Shown: piece after piece, positions 11,114 through 22,667 of the stretch
Numbering within the stretch: the first letter of the stretch is position 1
Layout: the number at the start of each line of letters is the position of its first letter
Notes under the pieces: model-generated
Databases searched by the model: none
What the model was told of the DNA's origin: nothing
Seen by the model: only the letters and a program-made list of their open reading frames with translations
Position numbers and translations under genes: made by a program
Assembly (NCBI GenBank): GCA_963575745.1
Contig: CAUYUJ010008557.1
Coordinates: 948,056 to 1,012,055 of the forward strand
Length of the DNA stretch: 64,000 bases
From: Prorocentrum cordatum
Taxonomy: Eukaryota > Sar > Dinophyceae > Prorocentrales > Prorocentraceae
Direction of reading: 5' to 3'

Positions 11114-11385
11114 TCCCAGTAGTAATCATAGCTGAACGCGTAGCAATGCTCCACAGCCTTTTCATAGTTTGTCCTTTCGCATTAGTAATGTCATAAGCCC
11201 AGACATGACAATTTACCCTGGTCATACTATGCTCAATCAGCTATTCGCACACTTGGGGATCACGCCAATAAAGACAAGGACGACCTAGGCCGCAGTCGAT
11301 ATGGCGGACATTCGTTCCTCATCTCAGGCTCTCGCAGGCGTGCCGCCATGCGCATCGGCCCGCCCGTCATCATGCCCCCCGCCAG

Positions 11386-11406
11386 AGGGGGGGGGGGGGG
11401 GGGGGG
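11386..11406 (+). repeat. G homopolymer, about 21 bases
   Basis: An unbroken G run directly after a GC-rich stretch. It is one of several long G or C runs in this window; others lie near 8,560, 33,799, 33,853, 34,741, 36,592, 42,229, 42,832 and 55,781. Confidence 0.9.
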
Positions 11407-11449
11407 CGATGTCGTGCGACACTGCGTCGCCGAGGCGCCGCTGAAGTGC

Positions 11450-11925
11450 CTCGCGACGGAGTTCGGGGCCCCAGGAGCAGCGCTTCATTATCATCGGCAG
11501 CCCCGCCGCTAGCCGAGCCGCTCACGGGGTCGTCGCTGACGGGCGCACCACCGCGCAGGACCACGGCGCGATCGAGGCCCGCGTCGCAGCGATCGAGGCC
11601 AGGGCCGGCGACTACCGCCAGCAGGAGGCGGAGCTGCAGCGCATCTCGAGCGCGTGCGCTTCCCTCGAAGACGCTATGCAGTGGCCCGCGTACGTCCTCA
11701 ACAAGGCGACGGGTTGCCTCCACCGCTGTGGCGGCCGGGGCAGACTCGTCACTTCTGGGCCAGCCAGCGCGGACCCCGTGCGACTGGAGCTACGACGCCA
11801 CGTCGGGTGCATATTGCGCGAGGCGCCCTGCTCGCTCCGTAGGTCGCACATCTGCGCCCGTTGCCTCCCAGCCTTGCGCGAGGGCCACGCTCGCGCGAGC
11901 GCGGCATCAGACTCCAGCTGAACGA
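11450..11925 (+). pseudogene. Possible retroelement remnant with Cys-rich end
   Basis: The frame includes AIEARVAAIEARAGDYRQQEAE, a short coiled-coil-like stretch, then AYVLNKATGCLHRC and, near 11,800-11,900, HVGCILREAPCSL and CARCLPALREGH. A putative zinc-binding end after V-x-N-K-x-T-G-x-x-H resembles a segment I associate with dinoflagellate retroelement polyproteins, but that is from memory and I cannot name a domain. There is at least one stop inside the stretch. It could equally be unrelated low-complexity sequence. Confidence 0.3.
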
Positions 11926-12499
11926 GCACGGCATCTGACTTCAGCTGAGCCCCAGCTGATGTCCAGATAACGGCGATGATTAGTCTTGGGGCATGGCTTG
12001 CCACGCCGCCCCCTCAGGGGCCACCCCCTGGCTAGGCCGATCACGATAACATCGTGCTAGTCGGCCTGGGGCGCGCGGCGTGCTCCTGGGGCCACCGGCG
12101 CACGTCTAGGGCCCAATCGGCGTTTACATGCGCATCTTCACAACAAGTAGAAGTATGGCTGGGAGGGTGGATCGCGTCGATCACCTGTCGAATTGTCGAC
12201 AGGAACATAGCATGTGGGAGTGACAGTTTCATTGAGATCACAGGGTGGCCGGGCGGGGCGCTTGTCTTAGGATGGCTTAGCCTTGGCACTGACTTCTGGC
12301 CCGTGCCATTTTGGTTCAATCCTACCCCGATTCAGCTCCCCCGCCCTCGCCATCCTGCTAAATCGGTAAATGCGTACTCCCGCATGGACATTTGGGCTCT
12401 TCCAGGCGCAACTCAGACGCAGCTCGCGGCAGCAAGGAGCACGAAAGGAGGGGGGATCGGACAGGGGGCGCCCGTCCGCAACATCACAGAGGTCCACAT
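11926..12499 (+). other. No gene recognised
   Basis: Mixed-composition sequence with short open frames on both strands and no motif I can name. No repeat structure is obvious. Confidence 0.4.
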
Positions 12500-12650
12500 C
12501 TAGGGCTCGTGAAGTACGATGCGTTGGAGGTCTACCGCCACCTGATGATACACCCCACGCAGACTGTCGGGAACTCCGTCACGGAGGCCTGCAGCAGCAG
12601 TCCTGCTGGTCCTGGGCACTGGCACTACCCTGCCGCCTCCGACCCCGCGG
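12500..12650 (+). pseudogene. Possible Copia pre-integrase fragment
   Basis: VKYDALEVYRHLMIHPTQTV resembles the H-x3-4-H-P segment just ahead of Copia integrases, followed by a Ser/Pro-rich stretch. Only about 40 residues are comparable, and the C-x2-C half of a zinc finger is not seen. A weak call. Confidence 0.25.
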
Positions 12651-13059
12651 CTTCTCCTGGGCGATTGCTCTTATTTCTTGCCTCCGAGGCTGAGGTCCAA
12701 GCACTCGGCGATCTGCCAGGCAAAGGCGCGCGGGGGCGGAGGGCCCGGCCGCCCGCCCCTGCGGCGAGGTAGCTCAGGCCGACGGCGTCGCTGGGGACGG
12801 GGGCAGCGGCGAAATAATTCGAGCGATCTCTCGCCCAGGACGCATGTTGTACCTCGTCGATACCATTTTAACTCCACGGCCACCCGCTGCAGACCACATC
12901 CGTGATTGGCGGGGCACTCGGGGGCATGATCACGCTGCTCCGCACCCCCCCCCCCACACTTCCCCCCATGCGCTCGTTCGTCGTCGCGACGGGCCACGGG
13001 GCCATCATGAAGATATTCCTCATTGTCTTCGCGTGCGCGCTCGTCTGCGTCACGTGCTC

Positions 13060-13275
13060 GGGGTGGCGCCGCCGCCGCCGCGGGCCTCTTCGGCTCCGCA
13101 GCTCCCGCCGCCGCCAGCGCCGCCGCCTTCGCCTGCAGCCGCCGCAGTGCCCCCAGCCGGGGGCAGTTCAGGGGCGCGTTCTAGATGACTACCTGGAATG
13201 CCCCAGGCTCTTCGCAGCGGCTTCGGGCCAGCGCCTCGCCGAGGCGCGGCGCGCGGGGCGCCTCGCCCGCCCCTG
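13060..13275 (+). pseudogene. Truncated LINE 3' end, LINE-B-like
   Basis: An Arg/Pro-rich stretch is followed by GRVLDDYLECPRLFAAASG. This resembles the end of the LINE zinc knuckle (His-x3/4-Cys-Pro) seen intact at 16,341-16,394, with the His replaced. It looks like the 3' tip of a second, mostly lost LINE copy just upstream of LINE-B. Confidence 0.35.
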
Positions 13276-13288
13276 CGACGCCACCCCC

Positions 13289-13376
13289 CTGACAGAGACG
13301 CGTAGCCTGCCTGGGTCAGCAGAGGCGTCGCGCTGACAGAGACGCATAGCGCGCCCGGATCAGCAGAGGCGTGGCG
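13289..13376 (+). repeat. 44-bp direct repeat, two copies
   Basis: Two adjacent units of 44 bases, each starting CTGACAGAGACGC and holding TCAGCAGAGGCGT. They differ at a few positions only. They sit between the LINE tail fragment and the start of the LINE-B endonuclease, so they may be a leftover of insertion or of the element's 5' end. Confidence 0.85.
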
Positions 13377-13443
13377 AGGCCCGCGCGATTGCCGCGCACG
13401 GCGGTCTCATGGGGCGGCTGCCCGAGCAGGCGCGGGGGCCATC

Positions 13444-14015
13444 GTGCAGGATCGCCTCCTGGAGGCATTCCCGGAGCGCGACTGGATCGAGGTCGAGCCT
13501 GGCCGGGCCGCGGTGCTCCGCCTTGGTGGCCCTCGGGGCTCTTTGGATTTGGTGGTCGTCTACCTCCCCACTGGCTCCGCCCGCCCCTTCGCGCGGGCCG
13601 ACGCCTGGGCAGCCCGCGCAGCCGCAGACTCTCCCGCAACGGCGGGCCACCTTGAGGCTCAAGGCTCATGGTCTCGCGGGCACTTTGTCCAATGGTTACC
13701 GCGCTGGCGGTCATCGCAGGCGACGCCACTTGGGTGGCCGAGAACGCCGACAGGGTCTCCGCACAGTCACCGCTCCCTTCTGGCAGGCGCGATCGCGCCG
13801 AGGAGCGCCGCTGGCAGCAGACAGCGCTTCGGCTGTTCTCCCGTCGCGAGCTCCACCAATCGGCGCTGACGCACCGCAGTGGCGCCGCGCGCTCCCGGCT
13901 CGATAGGATCGATTGGAATCAGGGCGCGGCGAAGCAACTCGACCGCGACATGTATTCCGTCCCGCTGAATTGGGCCCCGACGCTGTCACGCCACCAGGCC
14001 GGAGATTGCCCGCCC
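13444..14015 (+). pseudogene. LINE-B endonuclease fragment
   Basis: VLRLGGPRGSLDLVVVYLPTG is the central strand of an EEP endonuclease. A second frame continues with VIAGDATWVAENADRVS, where active enzymes have GDFNWV, so Phe-Asn is replaced by Ala-Thr. LTHRSGAARSRLDRIDW follows, matching the T-H...S-R-L-D-R-I block. LSRHQA stands where S-D-H-x-A/P is expected, so the final Asp is Arg. The N-terminal part with the Asn and the QE motif is missing, and two catalytic residues are changed. Confidence 0.65.
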
Positions 14016-14833
14016 GGGCGGCTGGCAACGCGCCCGACGCGCTCGTGGCTGTGCAGCACGCTGATTGGGCCTATTGCGTCGAGCTGGCGTTCCAGGAACG
14101 AGCAGCGGCTGAGCCGGAAGCGTCGCCCCTGCGCCGCTTGGCGCTGCCCAGAGATGCAATGCAGCCCGCGGACATCCAGCCGAAACAGCTGAAGACAGGG
14201 TCGGGATGACGTTGTAATTTCTGAGGGCCGTCGAGGGCGGGCGCGTGGGGCGCGCGGGCCCTTGCTCGGAGTGCTACCTTCACCAAGTCGACCTGGCGGC
14301 CCCTGCTGCGCGCGTCTGGGCATCTCCAGGCCGTCAGGGACCACGCGGACGAGCTTGCCCGCAAGCACGCGGCGTCCAAGCTCCAGCAGCTCCGAATAGA
14401 CATCCCAGGGCTGGATGCCTGCCAGGCCGCCGCGCGGTGCAGCCGGAATTGGAATTTGCTCGTCAGGCTGGGGCCGGGCGGCTGCCGGCCCCTCTGGGCC
14501 GTGCCCAGCCGCGCATGGGAGGTGCTCGCGCGCAGCCTGCAGCCATGACCGACGCCCCCCGCGAGCGCTGGGGCGCGATTTTCAGCGCGCGGCCCACGGA
14601 CAGGCGCTTCCACCAGCAGTGGTTGAAGAACGGGCGGGCTGCCCGTGCAGGACAGGGCGCGTCGAAGCTGCCGTCGGCCCGCGGCCCGCGCCGGCGCCGC
14701 CGCCTGAGCGACGCGCGGCACGCGGCGGACCAAGCGCCGTCCACTTTGCCCAGCCCAGACGGGCTGCCTTTTCTCGGCGTGGAAGCGACTCGGCCCGCTG
14801 GCCGCAGAAGTCTCACACGGCGACCACGCGCAA

Positions 14834-16640
14834 TTGTGCAGCCCAGGGGCGAACGAGGCCATTATGAGGGATCTGCCAAGCTACAACAACAGTTTGATGG
14901 TTTTTCAGCCGAGGACGGCGACTGGAGAATGGCCAGACGGAGTCCCTCACTACGCTGCCAGCGACGCCCAGCCCCTGAGCCTCGTCAACGCGGATGACAG
15001 GATTCTCGCCTGGGCTGTCCGCCGCCGAAGCGAGCCTCTCCTCGCGCAGGTCGTCTCTCTAGAGCAACGCGGGTTCGTCGGCGGCCGCTCCCTGCTCGCT
15101 AACGTCGTGGATGTCGGCGAAGCAATGCAGGTCACCGCGCTCGCGGCGCCAGACGGAGCGGCCGCGTTATTCGACTTCGCCGCGGCGTTCCCCAGTGTGG
15201 GCCAGGAGTTTCTCCTCGAGGTCCTCGCGGGCTCGGGCCCCCCCGCGATTGTCTCGGGCTACGCCGGCGCGAGTTCCCAACAGCTGCGCGGCGGGCCTGC
15301 GCGGGCGATCCGGCGATGGCCCTCCCTCAAGACGCTGTCGCCGCCGGCTGGGCTGGAGGCGCTCTTCGACGAGTGCGCCACCATGTCGGGCCTTCGCATC
15401 GATATCAGCAAGACTGTCTGGATCCCGCTCCGGACGGGCGACCCCGTCAGCGCGCGCCTAGATGCGGCGGCGGGCGCGCCCTCTTGGAGCGAATTTCGAT
15501 TCGCGCATCGCGCGCAATATCTCGGGTTCGTTCATAGGCCAGGTCGCAGCGAACACAGCTGGGACGCTGCCTGCGCGAAGCTCAGGAGACGCACCCAGGA
15601 CTGGGGCCGCTCCGGAGGCGGGATGCGCACGAACGCGGCGGCTTATTCGGCGCATGCGTTCTCGACGTTGAGTTCCCTGGCGCAGTTGGGCGCCCCGCCG
15701 GCAGCGTGGCCCAGATTGGTGAGGCGATGCAGTCGCTCTACCCGGGCCCATTGCGCTGGGCGCCGCCAGCTGCCGCGCACGGCCTGCCACACCTGGGCTT
15801 CCCCGCTTCGCTTCCAAACCTCCCCGTGGTGGCCTTGGCGTCGAAGCGTCGGGTCTGGTCTGCCAGTGGGGGGCGGCCGCAAAGGGCGGCCTCCGCGTGG
15901 CGGAGCGGGCTGCCCGGCAACGCGAGGTGCCTCTTTTCTGCTCTCAGCATTTGGAGCATTTTGGCGCCTGGGCGAGATGGTTCGATCAGGCGTTCGTCTT
16001 GCAGCTGGACGATGCTCGGCGATCCGTCGAGGCGCGCGGTCCGTTGCCCCCGCGGGTGGCCCGCGCCACCGGAGTCAAAGGCATTGCTCGACAACGCAAG
16101 GTGTGGCAGCGCACTCGCGCTCAGCTCATCACACCCGGTCGCGCTCCCGAGCTACGTGCTTTCCTGCAAACGAGACTACCGAGGTGGGAGAGCGGCCTCT
16201 CCGCGCAGACCATGGTGGACCGGGTGCTGACGACGTTCCCCGCGGTGGCCTGGACGTGTCCTCCGCGGGCGCTAGCCGTTTGCATCCGGTCAACCTGGAC
16301 TGGCTGGATCACGAGCCGCCGCTTCCGGGCGCGGTAGGCCTGCTACTTCGGGTGCGCAGCCGGAGATGATTCCATGGAGCATTACGCAGAGTGCCCGCAC
16401 ATGTCCGCAGGAGTGCACCGCGAACTGGGCATGGCGCGCCCGACCACGCCAGAGCTACGCCTGGCCAGCTTCCTACTGCTCGAGCCGGCGTATTCTGAGA
16501 CGACCGCACCAGAACTGCGACGACGTGCTCTGGCCATGTGCGGCGTGTATCTCGCGCACTGCTGGGCCCGCCACACGGCCGCCAGAGGGCCGCCCGAGTG
16601 TCGCAATGCACTGGGGCTCAAACTCCAGGAGATCTTCTGA
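14834..16640 (+). pseudogene. LINE-B RT with motifs B and C deleted, plus C-terminal zinc knuckle
   Basis: The frame from 14,834 stays open for 511 codons. QPLSLVNADDRILAWAVRRR and RGFVGGRSLLANVVDV are the RT finger blocks. ALFDFAAAFPSV is motif A with its Asp. After IVSGYAGASS the sequence jumps to GLEALFDECATMSGLRID and SKTVWIPL, which is motif D, so about 60-80 residues carrying motifs B and C are lost or scrambled. AQYLGFVHRPG is motif E. The thumb then runs through two frames to CYFGC...HYAEC, a C-x3-C-x8-H-x3-C knuckle at 16,341-16,394, and the ORF ends at 16,640. Such knuckles bind nucleic acid in L1-type proteins. Confidence 0.7.
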
Positions 16641-16789
16641 TGATCGTAGTGCCGCTTCCTCCCTCGCCCCCCCGTGCGTTCATGCTGTCGTTGTCCTGCC
16701 CGAGGCTATGCTCCAGGCAGAGCGCCGCAGGCGGCGTGGCGACCACCATGGCTCGTGAGGTACATGTTTCACATTTCTCTTTCTTCCCC

Positions 16790-17330
16790 TCGCTCTTCTC
16801 GCCCTCTCCCCCCGAATCGTGGTGCCGATCTGCTTGTCGGAACCGGCAGTTGCGTCTGCGGCGGTGGAGGCTCCGAACGGTCGACTCGAGCGCGCAGCCG
16901 CCCTCGTCCCCTCTCTTCTTTCCTCCGCCTCCTCCGTCCTCTGCCTCCTCGCCTTCCCTTTCCCCCCGAATCATGGTGCCGATCTGTTCGTCGGAACCGG
17001 CGGTTGAGTCTGCAGCGGTGGAGGCCCCGAGCGGTCGACTCGAGCTCTGTAGCCGCCCTCCTGCCCTCCCTTCCTCCGTCTTCCGCCTTTTCCCTCCGCC
17101 TCGTCCCTCTCCCTCCGAATCGTGGTGCCGATCTGTTTGTCTGAGCCGCCAGGTGTGCGCAGGGTTGTGGAAGCCCCGAGCGCTCGAGCGTGCAGTTGCC
17201 CGCCACACTTCTGTTCGGAGCTGGCAAGTGTGTCCGCGGCTGTGGAGGCCCCCGGCGTTCGTCGTTACGTGCAGTCGCCCTCATCTCCTCCTGTCCTGTG
17301 TCCTCTGCCTCTTGTCCTCGCCCCCCCCTC
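16790..17330 (+). repeat. Minisatellite, unit about 150 bp, 3 to 3.5 copies
   Basis: The phrase CCGAAT(C)(G/A)TGGTGCCGATCTG recurs at 16,812, 16,966 and 17,115, spacing 154 and 149. Within each unit it is followed by a GGAACCGGC- or GAGCCGCC-like stretch, GTGGAGGC(T/C)CCGA, CGCTCGAGC or CGACTCGAGC, then a long pyrimidine run. A fourth, partial unit starts near 17,210. The array lies just after the LINE-B stop. Frames are open through it because the unit length is near a multiple of three, but I see no reason to call it coding. Confidence 0.8.
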
Positions 17331-19575
17331 CCCTGGGATCTTGGCACGGCGTGCGCCAAGGTGGCCGCGCTTGTGCAGAAAATTGGCCCATGCGCCGGCT
17401 GCGCGCGGGGGTGGGCCACCGACGTGCCGCCGGGTCTCGTTTGCCGCTCCCTTCAGGGAGTCGTTGCTTACCCGCACTGCCTTCGTTGGCTCGCCGCCTC
17501 CACACAGCATGGCCGTGTGGACAGCCTCATGCAATCTTCGGTCTATCAGTTGCCATTTGGGCGCAGCTCTTCGTCTTGCCTGTCTCACTCCGTTGGGGCA
17601 TCCTTGCGCGGTATTGATAGTTCAGCGCGCTTGATCGCAGATCCTCTGAGCTGGGAGGGTCGTGCAGGCAGCATCTTGCTTTTGGACGTACCAGCCTATC
17701 CTCGATTTCAGGCTGGACGCCGATGTGGTCCCCCCTCCTTCTCCATCCTCCCCATCATTTTCCTTTTCCCCCCCCCGCCGCGTGACCGTCCAGATCGTTA
17801 CGGCGGATGCCCAGTACTAGAGATGATACGATCTGCGGGCCGTAATTCGTGACATTTCCGTTGCGTGCCCATTTCAGTTGCGTGCCCCCGTCTTTGCATC
17901 ATGGGCGGTATTTTTCAAGACGATTTAATGCATCTGCATTGGCAGCGTTGTCTCTACTTCGCGCTCTGTTTGCACTTGGCCCGTGATGCGAACGGCACGC
18001 GCACGAGCTACAGGCATGTGGATGTCTGCGTGGAAAAAAGGAAGGCCTTCCAGCAATTCACAAGTCTATCCAACACATGGCCGCGGGCGTAGCTTGACCC
18101 GAGGGCTCGTTTCAACATGCCGTACAGCGACCAACGGCATAATACCTTCCTTGATTGAGTCGTTGTGTAAGACCTCATTATACAATTGGTCGTCGGGACC
18201 ACATGGGGATTGATGCACAAACGGCCCCTTTGGCTGTTCTCGTCTCCTCCGCCTCGTCCTCACCTTGGGGTTGCAATTGTGTAACTTAGACGCTGGGCAG
18301 GCTTAGTCGCAGCTGTCGGTCACTGCCGGCATTCGTTGCGACCCGCCCCAAAACAAAACAATGACCGACAGCAAAATCGCCACCCCATCCCCGCCCTCCA
18401 CAACCCAGGCGTCTGTGACAGACTGGTGCTGGACGCAGACATGCCCGTACTATGTGCGCCTCGTCGCCACATGGGCGAGGCGCGCGCCGAAACATCTTCC
18501 AGTATCTGCTCCGTGGGGCGATTTCTGGCCGTACATCTCGGGAGATGATGCAGTACAAGCTGGTTGTACGACGTGTCTGGGTCGGACGCACGCCTCCGAG
18601 GAGGACACATAGTACTAGCATGTCTTTGTGCGTCCCAATCGTCGCCGACGGGGTTCCGCGAGAGCCGCAGGGGCAGGGACGCCCCTGCGCCCTGGGCTCC
18701 GCGTCTTATGGCGCCCGGCAGGCTGGCGACGAGGCGGGGTGCGAGGAGGAGGAGCCGCCTTGTCCTGGCGTTGCGTAACGGGGGGGCCGATAAGTGGGGG
18801 GCGAAAAAAGTGCGCCTCCTGTGCCCTGAAGGGGCCCAAAAGGGGTGCGAAAAGTGCACGTTGCCCCCCCACCTCCCCCACGTGTCGCCCCCCCATTAAG
18901 CAACGCCCCACTTTTCATTTCCTCTCCCAGATATCCGGGGTCTCGGGAATAATCCAGACGAAGATTTGTTCATTGTTTTCGGCCTCTCGGAGCCCTTACC
19001 GGGCCTCGGCACCGTTAACAAACGACTCGGCATGAAAAATTGGTCCCAGGGAAGTGGTCGAGAGGTCAGGGGCCAGTGTTTCGAAAACACCGTGACGCCG
19101 GATGTGTGGGCTTGCTCTTTCTCGTCTCTCGGGTGGGGGTGGTCGGGCGGGCTCAGGACTGGGATACGAGGTTCCAGAGCATTCTGCAACGCTTTCGAAG
19201 CGGAGCGCTCTCAGAGCGTTCCCGAGAGCTCTGGGATGGCCGCGGCGCCCGATACATCGCGTCTACGAAGGTTTGGGGAATTCGGCTCAATCACCTCCGT
19301 GGCTGCGACGGTGTAGCTCATTCTTGAGTATCATAGCCTGGTGGCGGTGTCCGACGAGATCAGTTGTTTTACAGGTCGACCTGAACGGGCTCCCCCTGAC
19401 AACAGAGGAGGATGCGCATCAGCGGATGATTTTCAGGTCCGACCTGAAAAATGCCAGGTCGAGCCGATCAGTGCCGAGGTGCCCCCCAACACCACCACCA
19501 CGAAGCCAAGCATCCGGAAGGACGCGTGGGCAGAAGAGCGCACGATTGGCGACACTTCAGGAAAATGATCAAAGC
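17331..19575 (+). other. No recognisable gene
   Basis: About 2.2 kb with short frames only. A C/G-rich patch near 18,780-18,900 contains two copies of a short motif (GCGAAAAAAGTGC and GCGAAAAGTGC). I saw no transposon domain, tRNA or spliced-leader motif here. Confidence 0.4.
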
Positions 19576-19579
19576 GAGA

Positions 19580-19815
19580 ACGCCCCACGACTGTGAAGCA
19601 GGAAAATAACGCGCCCGACTGTGAAGCAAAGACGGGCAGCGAGGCATTACTCAGTGACAGAGAGAAACAAGGAGCGCCTCACGACTGTGAGGCAGGCAAA
19701 GGAGCGCCCGACTGTGAAGCAGAGGATGGAGCGCCCGACTGTGAATCACAAGACTGGCAGCGAGGCACGAAGAGGAGGAGGAGGAGGAGGAGGAGGAGGA
19801 GGAGGGGGAGAGAGA
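19580..19815 (+). repeat. Short GACTGTGAAGCA repeats followed by a GGA run
   Basis: The motif GCGCCCGACTGTGAAGCA or a close variant appears five times between 19,581 and 19,748 at uneven spacing of about 27-63 bases. In one frame it encodes a repeated APDCEA. It is followed by AGG/GGA triplets (about 19,768-19,812). A 79-codon frame spans both, but it looks like repeat DNA. Confidence 0.7.
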
Positions 19816-19832
19816 GGGGATACTGTCTATGA

Positions 19833-20440
19833 TTACAAAAGCTCATACACCGAAGTGGCCAATCGCTGCCGCGGCCGCCCACGCCTCCTCCGGGAAGCCC
19901 ATTGCCTGGGAGAGCCGTCAGCGTTGCAGAGCATTGCTCTCGTCAAACAAGATCCACTTGAATTTGCGATCTTGGTGTACAGTGCCACTTGTCTGTCAGA
20001 CAATACGTCAGAAAGCGGCTTCGCACCGGCCTTGTCCAGCACGGCGGTGTTGGCGACCCTGGAAATAAACGACGGCGGAATACCCAATATCTTCCGGATG
20101 CATTTGCAGTGAAATGCGTCCAATCGCGCTCTCTCGGCTTTGAGCAACCATACTGAATCCAAAGAGTACAATACCTTGCTCAAGACGCAAGCATGGTAAA
20201 TATTATATTTCTTTTTCCATCCAATGGCGGCGTGAGACCATACTTTTTACAGCTGCTTGAAGATGTTCGCTCCTCCTCCCAACCTCCGAGACAACTTACT
20301 CCCAGCTTTTGCGTCGCAATAAATGCGCCCACCCAAGTAAACTGCTTCCCTGACGGATGTGATGTTTTCGCCCGTGGTTCTTCTCCCTTCTTGAGGTGTC
20401 CCCCCCGCGCTTGAAATATTACACCCCGGTGACGTTGTCC
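19833..20440 (-). pseudogene. Minus-strand LINE RT C-terminal region
   Basis: Read on the minus strand, the 5' part gives ITSVREAVYLGGRIYCDA and LSRRLGGGANIFKQLKKYG, the RT motif E block (YLGG) and the helix after it. The 3' part gives SVWLLKAERARLDAFHCKC, IRKILGIPPSFISRVANTAVL and RRRRGRPRQRL, the region after the thumb in many LINE polymerases (ererLdaFh.rClRkIlgI). A frameshift separates the parts near 20,190. Catalytic motifs A to C lie upstream (toward 20.5 kb and beyond) and are not recognisable. This is the only clear minus-strand element in the window. Confidence 0.7.
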
Positions 20441-21360
20441 GATGTTTGCACTGTTTGTCGATTATATTATTGAAGGGACTTGGAGGGACTTGAAAATTCA
20501 GGCCCGAGGTGGTTGCGCCCTCACGCCTGTACATGTCTGAACTCGCTCACTCGCGATTCGCATGCACGGCGATGCCATGCGTTGAAGTTGTCAGGAGCGC
20601 GTTTTTCGAGAATTTTTCGTATACGGTCAGTACATCCCCCAGAACCGTCGGATCTTAGAGTTCCCCGATCTGTCTTGGTCCGATTTAATGCTAGTCCTGG
20701 CCTTGTCTCAGAGGGGTGGCTGCGTGTGCTGCGTTCGCGAGGCAGCGCATGAACCCCTCTGAAGATGCCCCTGTCTCGGGGCCATGCGCGTGCCCATGCC
20801 CAGATCGAACTCTTGCGCGCGCTCACGTGAACTGAGCCGCCCGGCGACCTTTACAGTTCTGAGTGCGCTGCTTGATCGATCACATGGCGTTCTCCACCTC
20901 CTCGTGCACCCTCCGCGTCCGCCTCGGCCTGGCGTGCCTCGTCCCTCCACCCCTTCTTGTTGCATCGTTGGCGCGAGTGCAGCGTGCTTGGACCAGAGAA
21001 GCCGCGTACATGTGCAGAGTGTGTTATGCCAAGGAAGGCCCAGAGCAGGAATACGGCTTGCCTCCCAGTTGGATTTCGGGCTTGCGCGGATGATTTGCAA
21101 CGGCCCGCGAATTTAGCGATCATGAGCAACAGCATTTTTTTACCACCTCGTTGGCTGAGGCGGATGACAACGATGAGTGGTGAGGAGGTGCAGGAGGATG
21201 GGGAGGAGCAGGGGTCGGATTAATGGGGAGAAAGAGTGCTACGTTGAGTCTGTCGCTTGTCACGATTGCGATCATGGCGATGTCGGTACCGATTATGGGT
21301 GCCATGTTCATAATGATGCTGTTGATCATGGTGGGAATAGTGCTAATGAGGAGTAGGACC
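20441..21360 (+). other. No recognisable gene
   Basis: The stretch upstream (on the minus strand) of the LINE tail should hold RT motifs A to C, but I cannot see them. A TTTTTCGAGAATTTTTCG patch near 20,600 is AT-rich against the general background. Nothing else stands out. Confidence 0.35.
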
Positions 21361-21369
21361 ATGAGGATG

Positions 21370-21553
21370 TGAATTCACCTGATGATTGTGAAGACGAGGG
21401 AGATATCGATGCTGGCGATGACGATTAACACGACGACGATGACAACGATGATGAGGTTGATGCTGATGACGATGATGATGTTTCTGGTAATGGTGACGGT
21501 GATGGTGATGACTCCCATGATGCTGATGATGATGATGATGAAGAAGAAGAATC

Positions 21554-21585
<32 letters not shown>

Positions 21586-21640
21586 CTTATGCTGATTCTG
21601 CTTCTGCTTCTGCTTCTGCTGTTGCTGATGATCAACACGC
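21370..21640 (+). repeat. (GAT)n microsatellite block 1
   Basis: Imperfect GAT/ATG triplets with GAC, GAA and GCT variants, most regular at 21,520-21,590. It ends in a TGCTTCTGCT-type hexamer run. Open frames in this and the next blocks are products of the triplet period. Confidence 0.9.
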
Positions 21641-21930
21641 CCCAAGGCGTTCAAGAGCGCCCGCTCGACCGCCAGCTGCTCTGATGTCTTTTCCCTCGGC
21701 TGTTCGAGCAGCATGGAGTCAACGGATCGTTCGCACGAGCAAGCTGGAATCGCACGACAGGGGCGCAGTATCGCGCCAGAGTGGGATGGACCTAAGCTTC
21801 GGCCGATCTCGCAAGGACGGAAAGAGCGTTCTATGACGCTGCTGGCAGGGGGTGAAGGGGGGTTCTGGACCCCCCGAACAATATTGGGTTGGTCAGACCC
21901 CTCCCTCCCACACAAGAGCAAGGCAGCAAA
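21640..21930 (+). other. Unique spacer inside the microsatellite complex
   Basis: About 290 bases of non-repetitive sequence between the first GAT block and the GAC block. No protein motif is recognisable. It contains a GGGGTTCTGGACCCC mini-hairpin near 21,860. Confidence 0.4.
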
Positions 21931-21934
21931 CGAC

Positions 21935-22130
21935 GACGACGGCAACGGACGATGACGGACGACGACGACGACGACCATCACGACGACGACGACGACCATC
22001 ACGACAACGACAACGATGATGGCGACGACGGACGACGACGACAAAGACGACGAATACGACGACGACAAAGACGACAACGACGACGACGGTGACGAAAACG
22101 TCGACGACGACGACGACGACGGACGACTGC

Positions 22131-22161
<31 letters not shown>

Positions 22162-22590
22162 GCGACGGAGGCGACGGCGACGGCGACGGCGGGCGGGTCA
22201 GGTCGGGTCGGGCGGGACAGCCAGCGACGGCGACGGCCGCGGCGGCGACGACGACGTCGACGATGGCGACGACGACGACGGCGGCGGCTGCGGCGGCCAC
22301 GACAGCGGCGGCGGCGATGGCGGCGGTGTGGACCGGACCTTAATGTCGTCTGTTTCTGGCCCGTGGTGGATATGACCTAATTCGGACTCTGGTCTGGCCC
22401 GTGGTGGCAACGACGACGGCGACGACGGCGTCGACGATGACGACGGCGACAACGACGACGGCGATGGCGGCGGCGGTGACGATGGTGGCGGCGGCGACGG
22501 AGGCGGCTGCGGTGGTGGACCTGACCTAACTGGAGTGTGGCTCTGGACCGTGGTGGGTGTGACCTACTTGGGAGTCAGGTTTGGCTCTTG

Positions 22591-22622
<32 letters not shown>

Positions 22623-22623
22623 A

Positions 22624-22667
<44 letters not shown>

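Larger units (their letters stand above)
13380..16640 (+). mobile_element. LINE-B: degenerate L1/Tx1-like non-LTR retrotransposon
   Basis: A 5'-truncated EN is followed by a linker, an RT and a long C-terminal region ending in a CCHC knuckle, all on the + strand. The C-terminal knuckle with an EEP endonuclease is the arrangement of the L1/Tx1 group. EN lacks its first part, the catalytic positions are mutated, and the RT has lost motifs B and C, so the copy is a fossil. It is very GC-rich. Confidence 0.7.

Noticed and set aside
16618-17419. Minus- and plus-strand ORFs over the 150-bp minisatellite
   Set aside because: The unit length keeps several frames open at once on both strands. The peptides are repeat products with no family.
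19580-19750. A possible CRISPR-like array of GACTGTGAAGCA repeats
   Set aside because: Repeats are short, unequal and irregularly spaced, with spacers that are themselves similar; the setting is eukaryotic.
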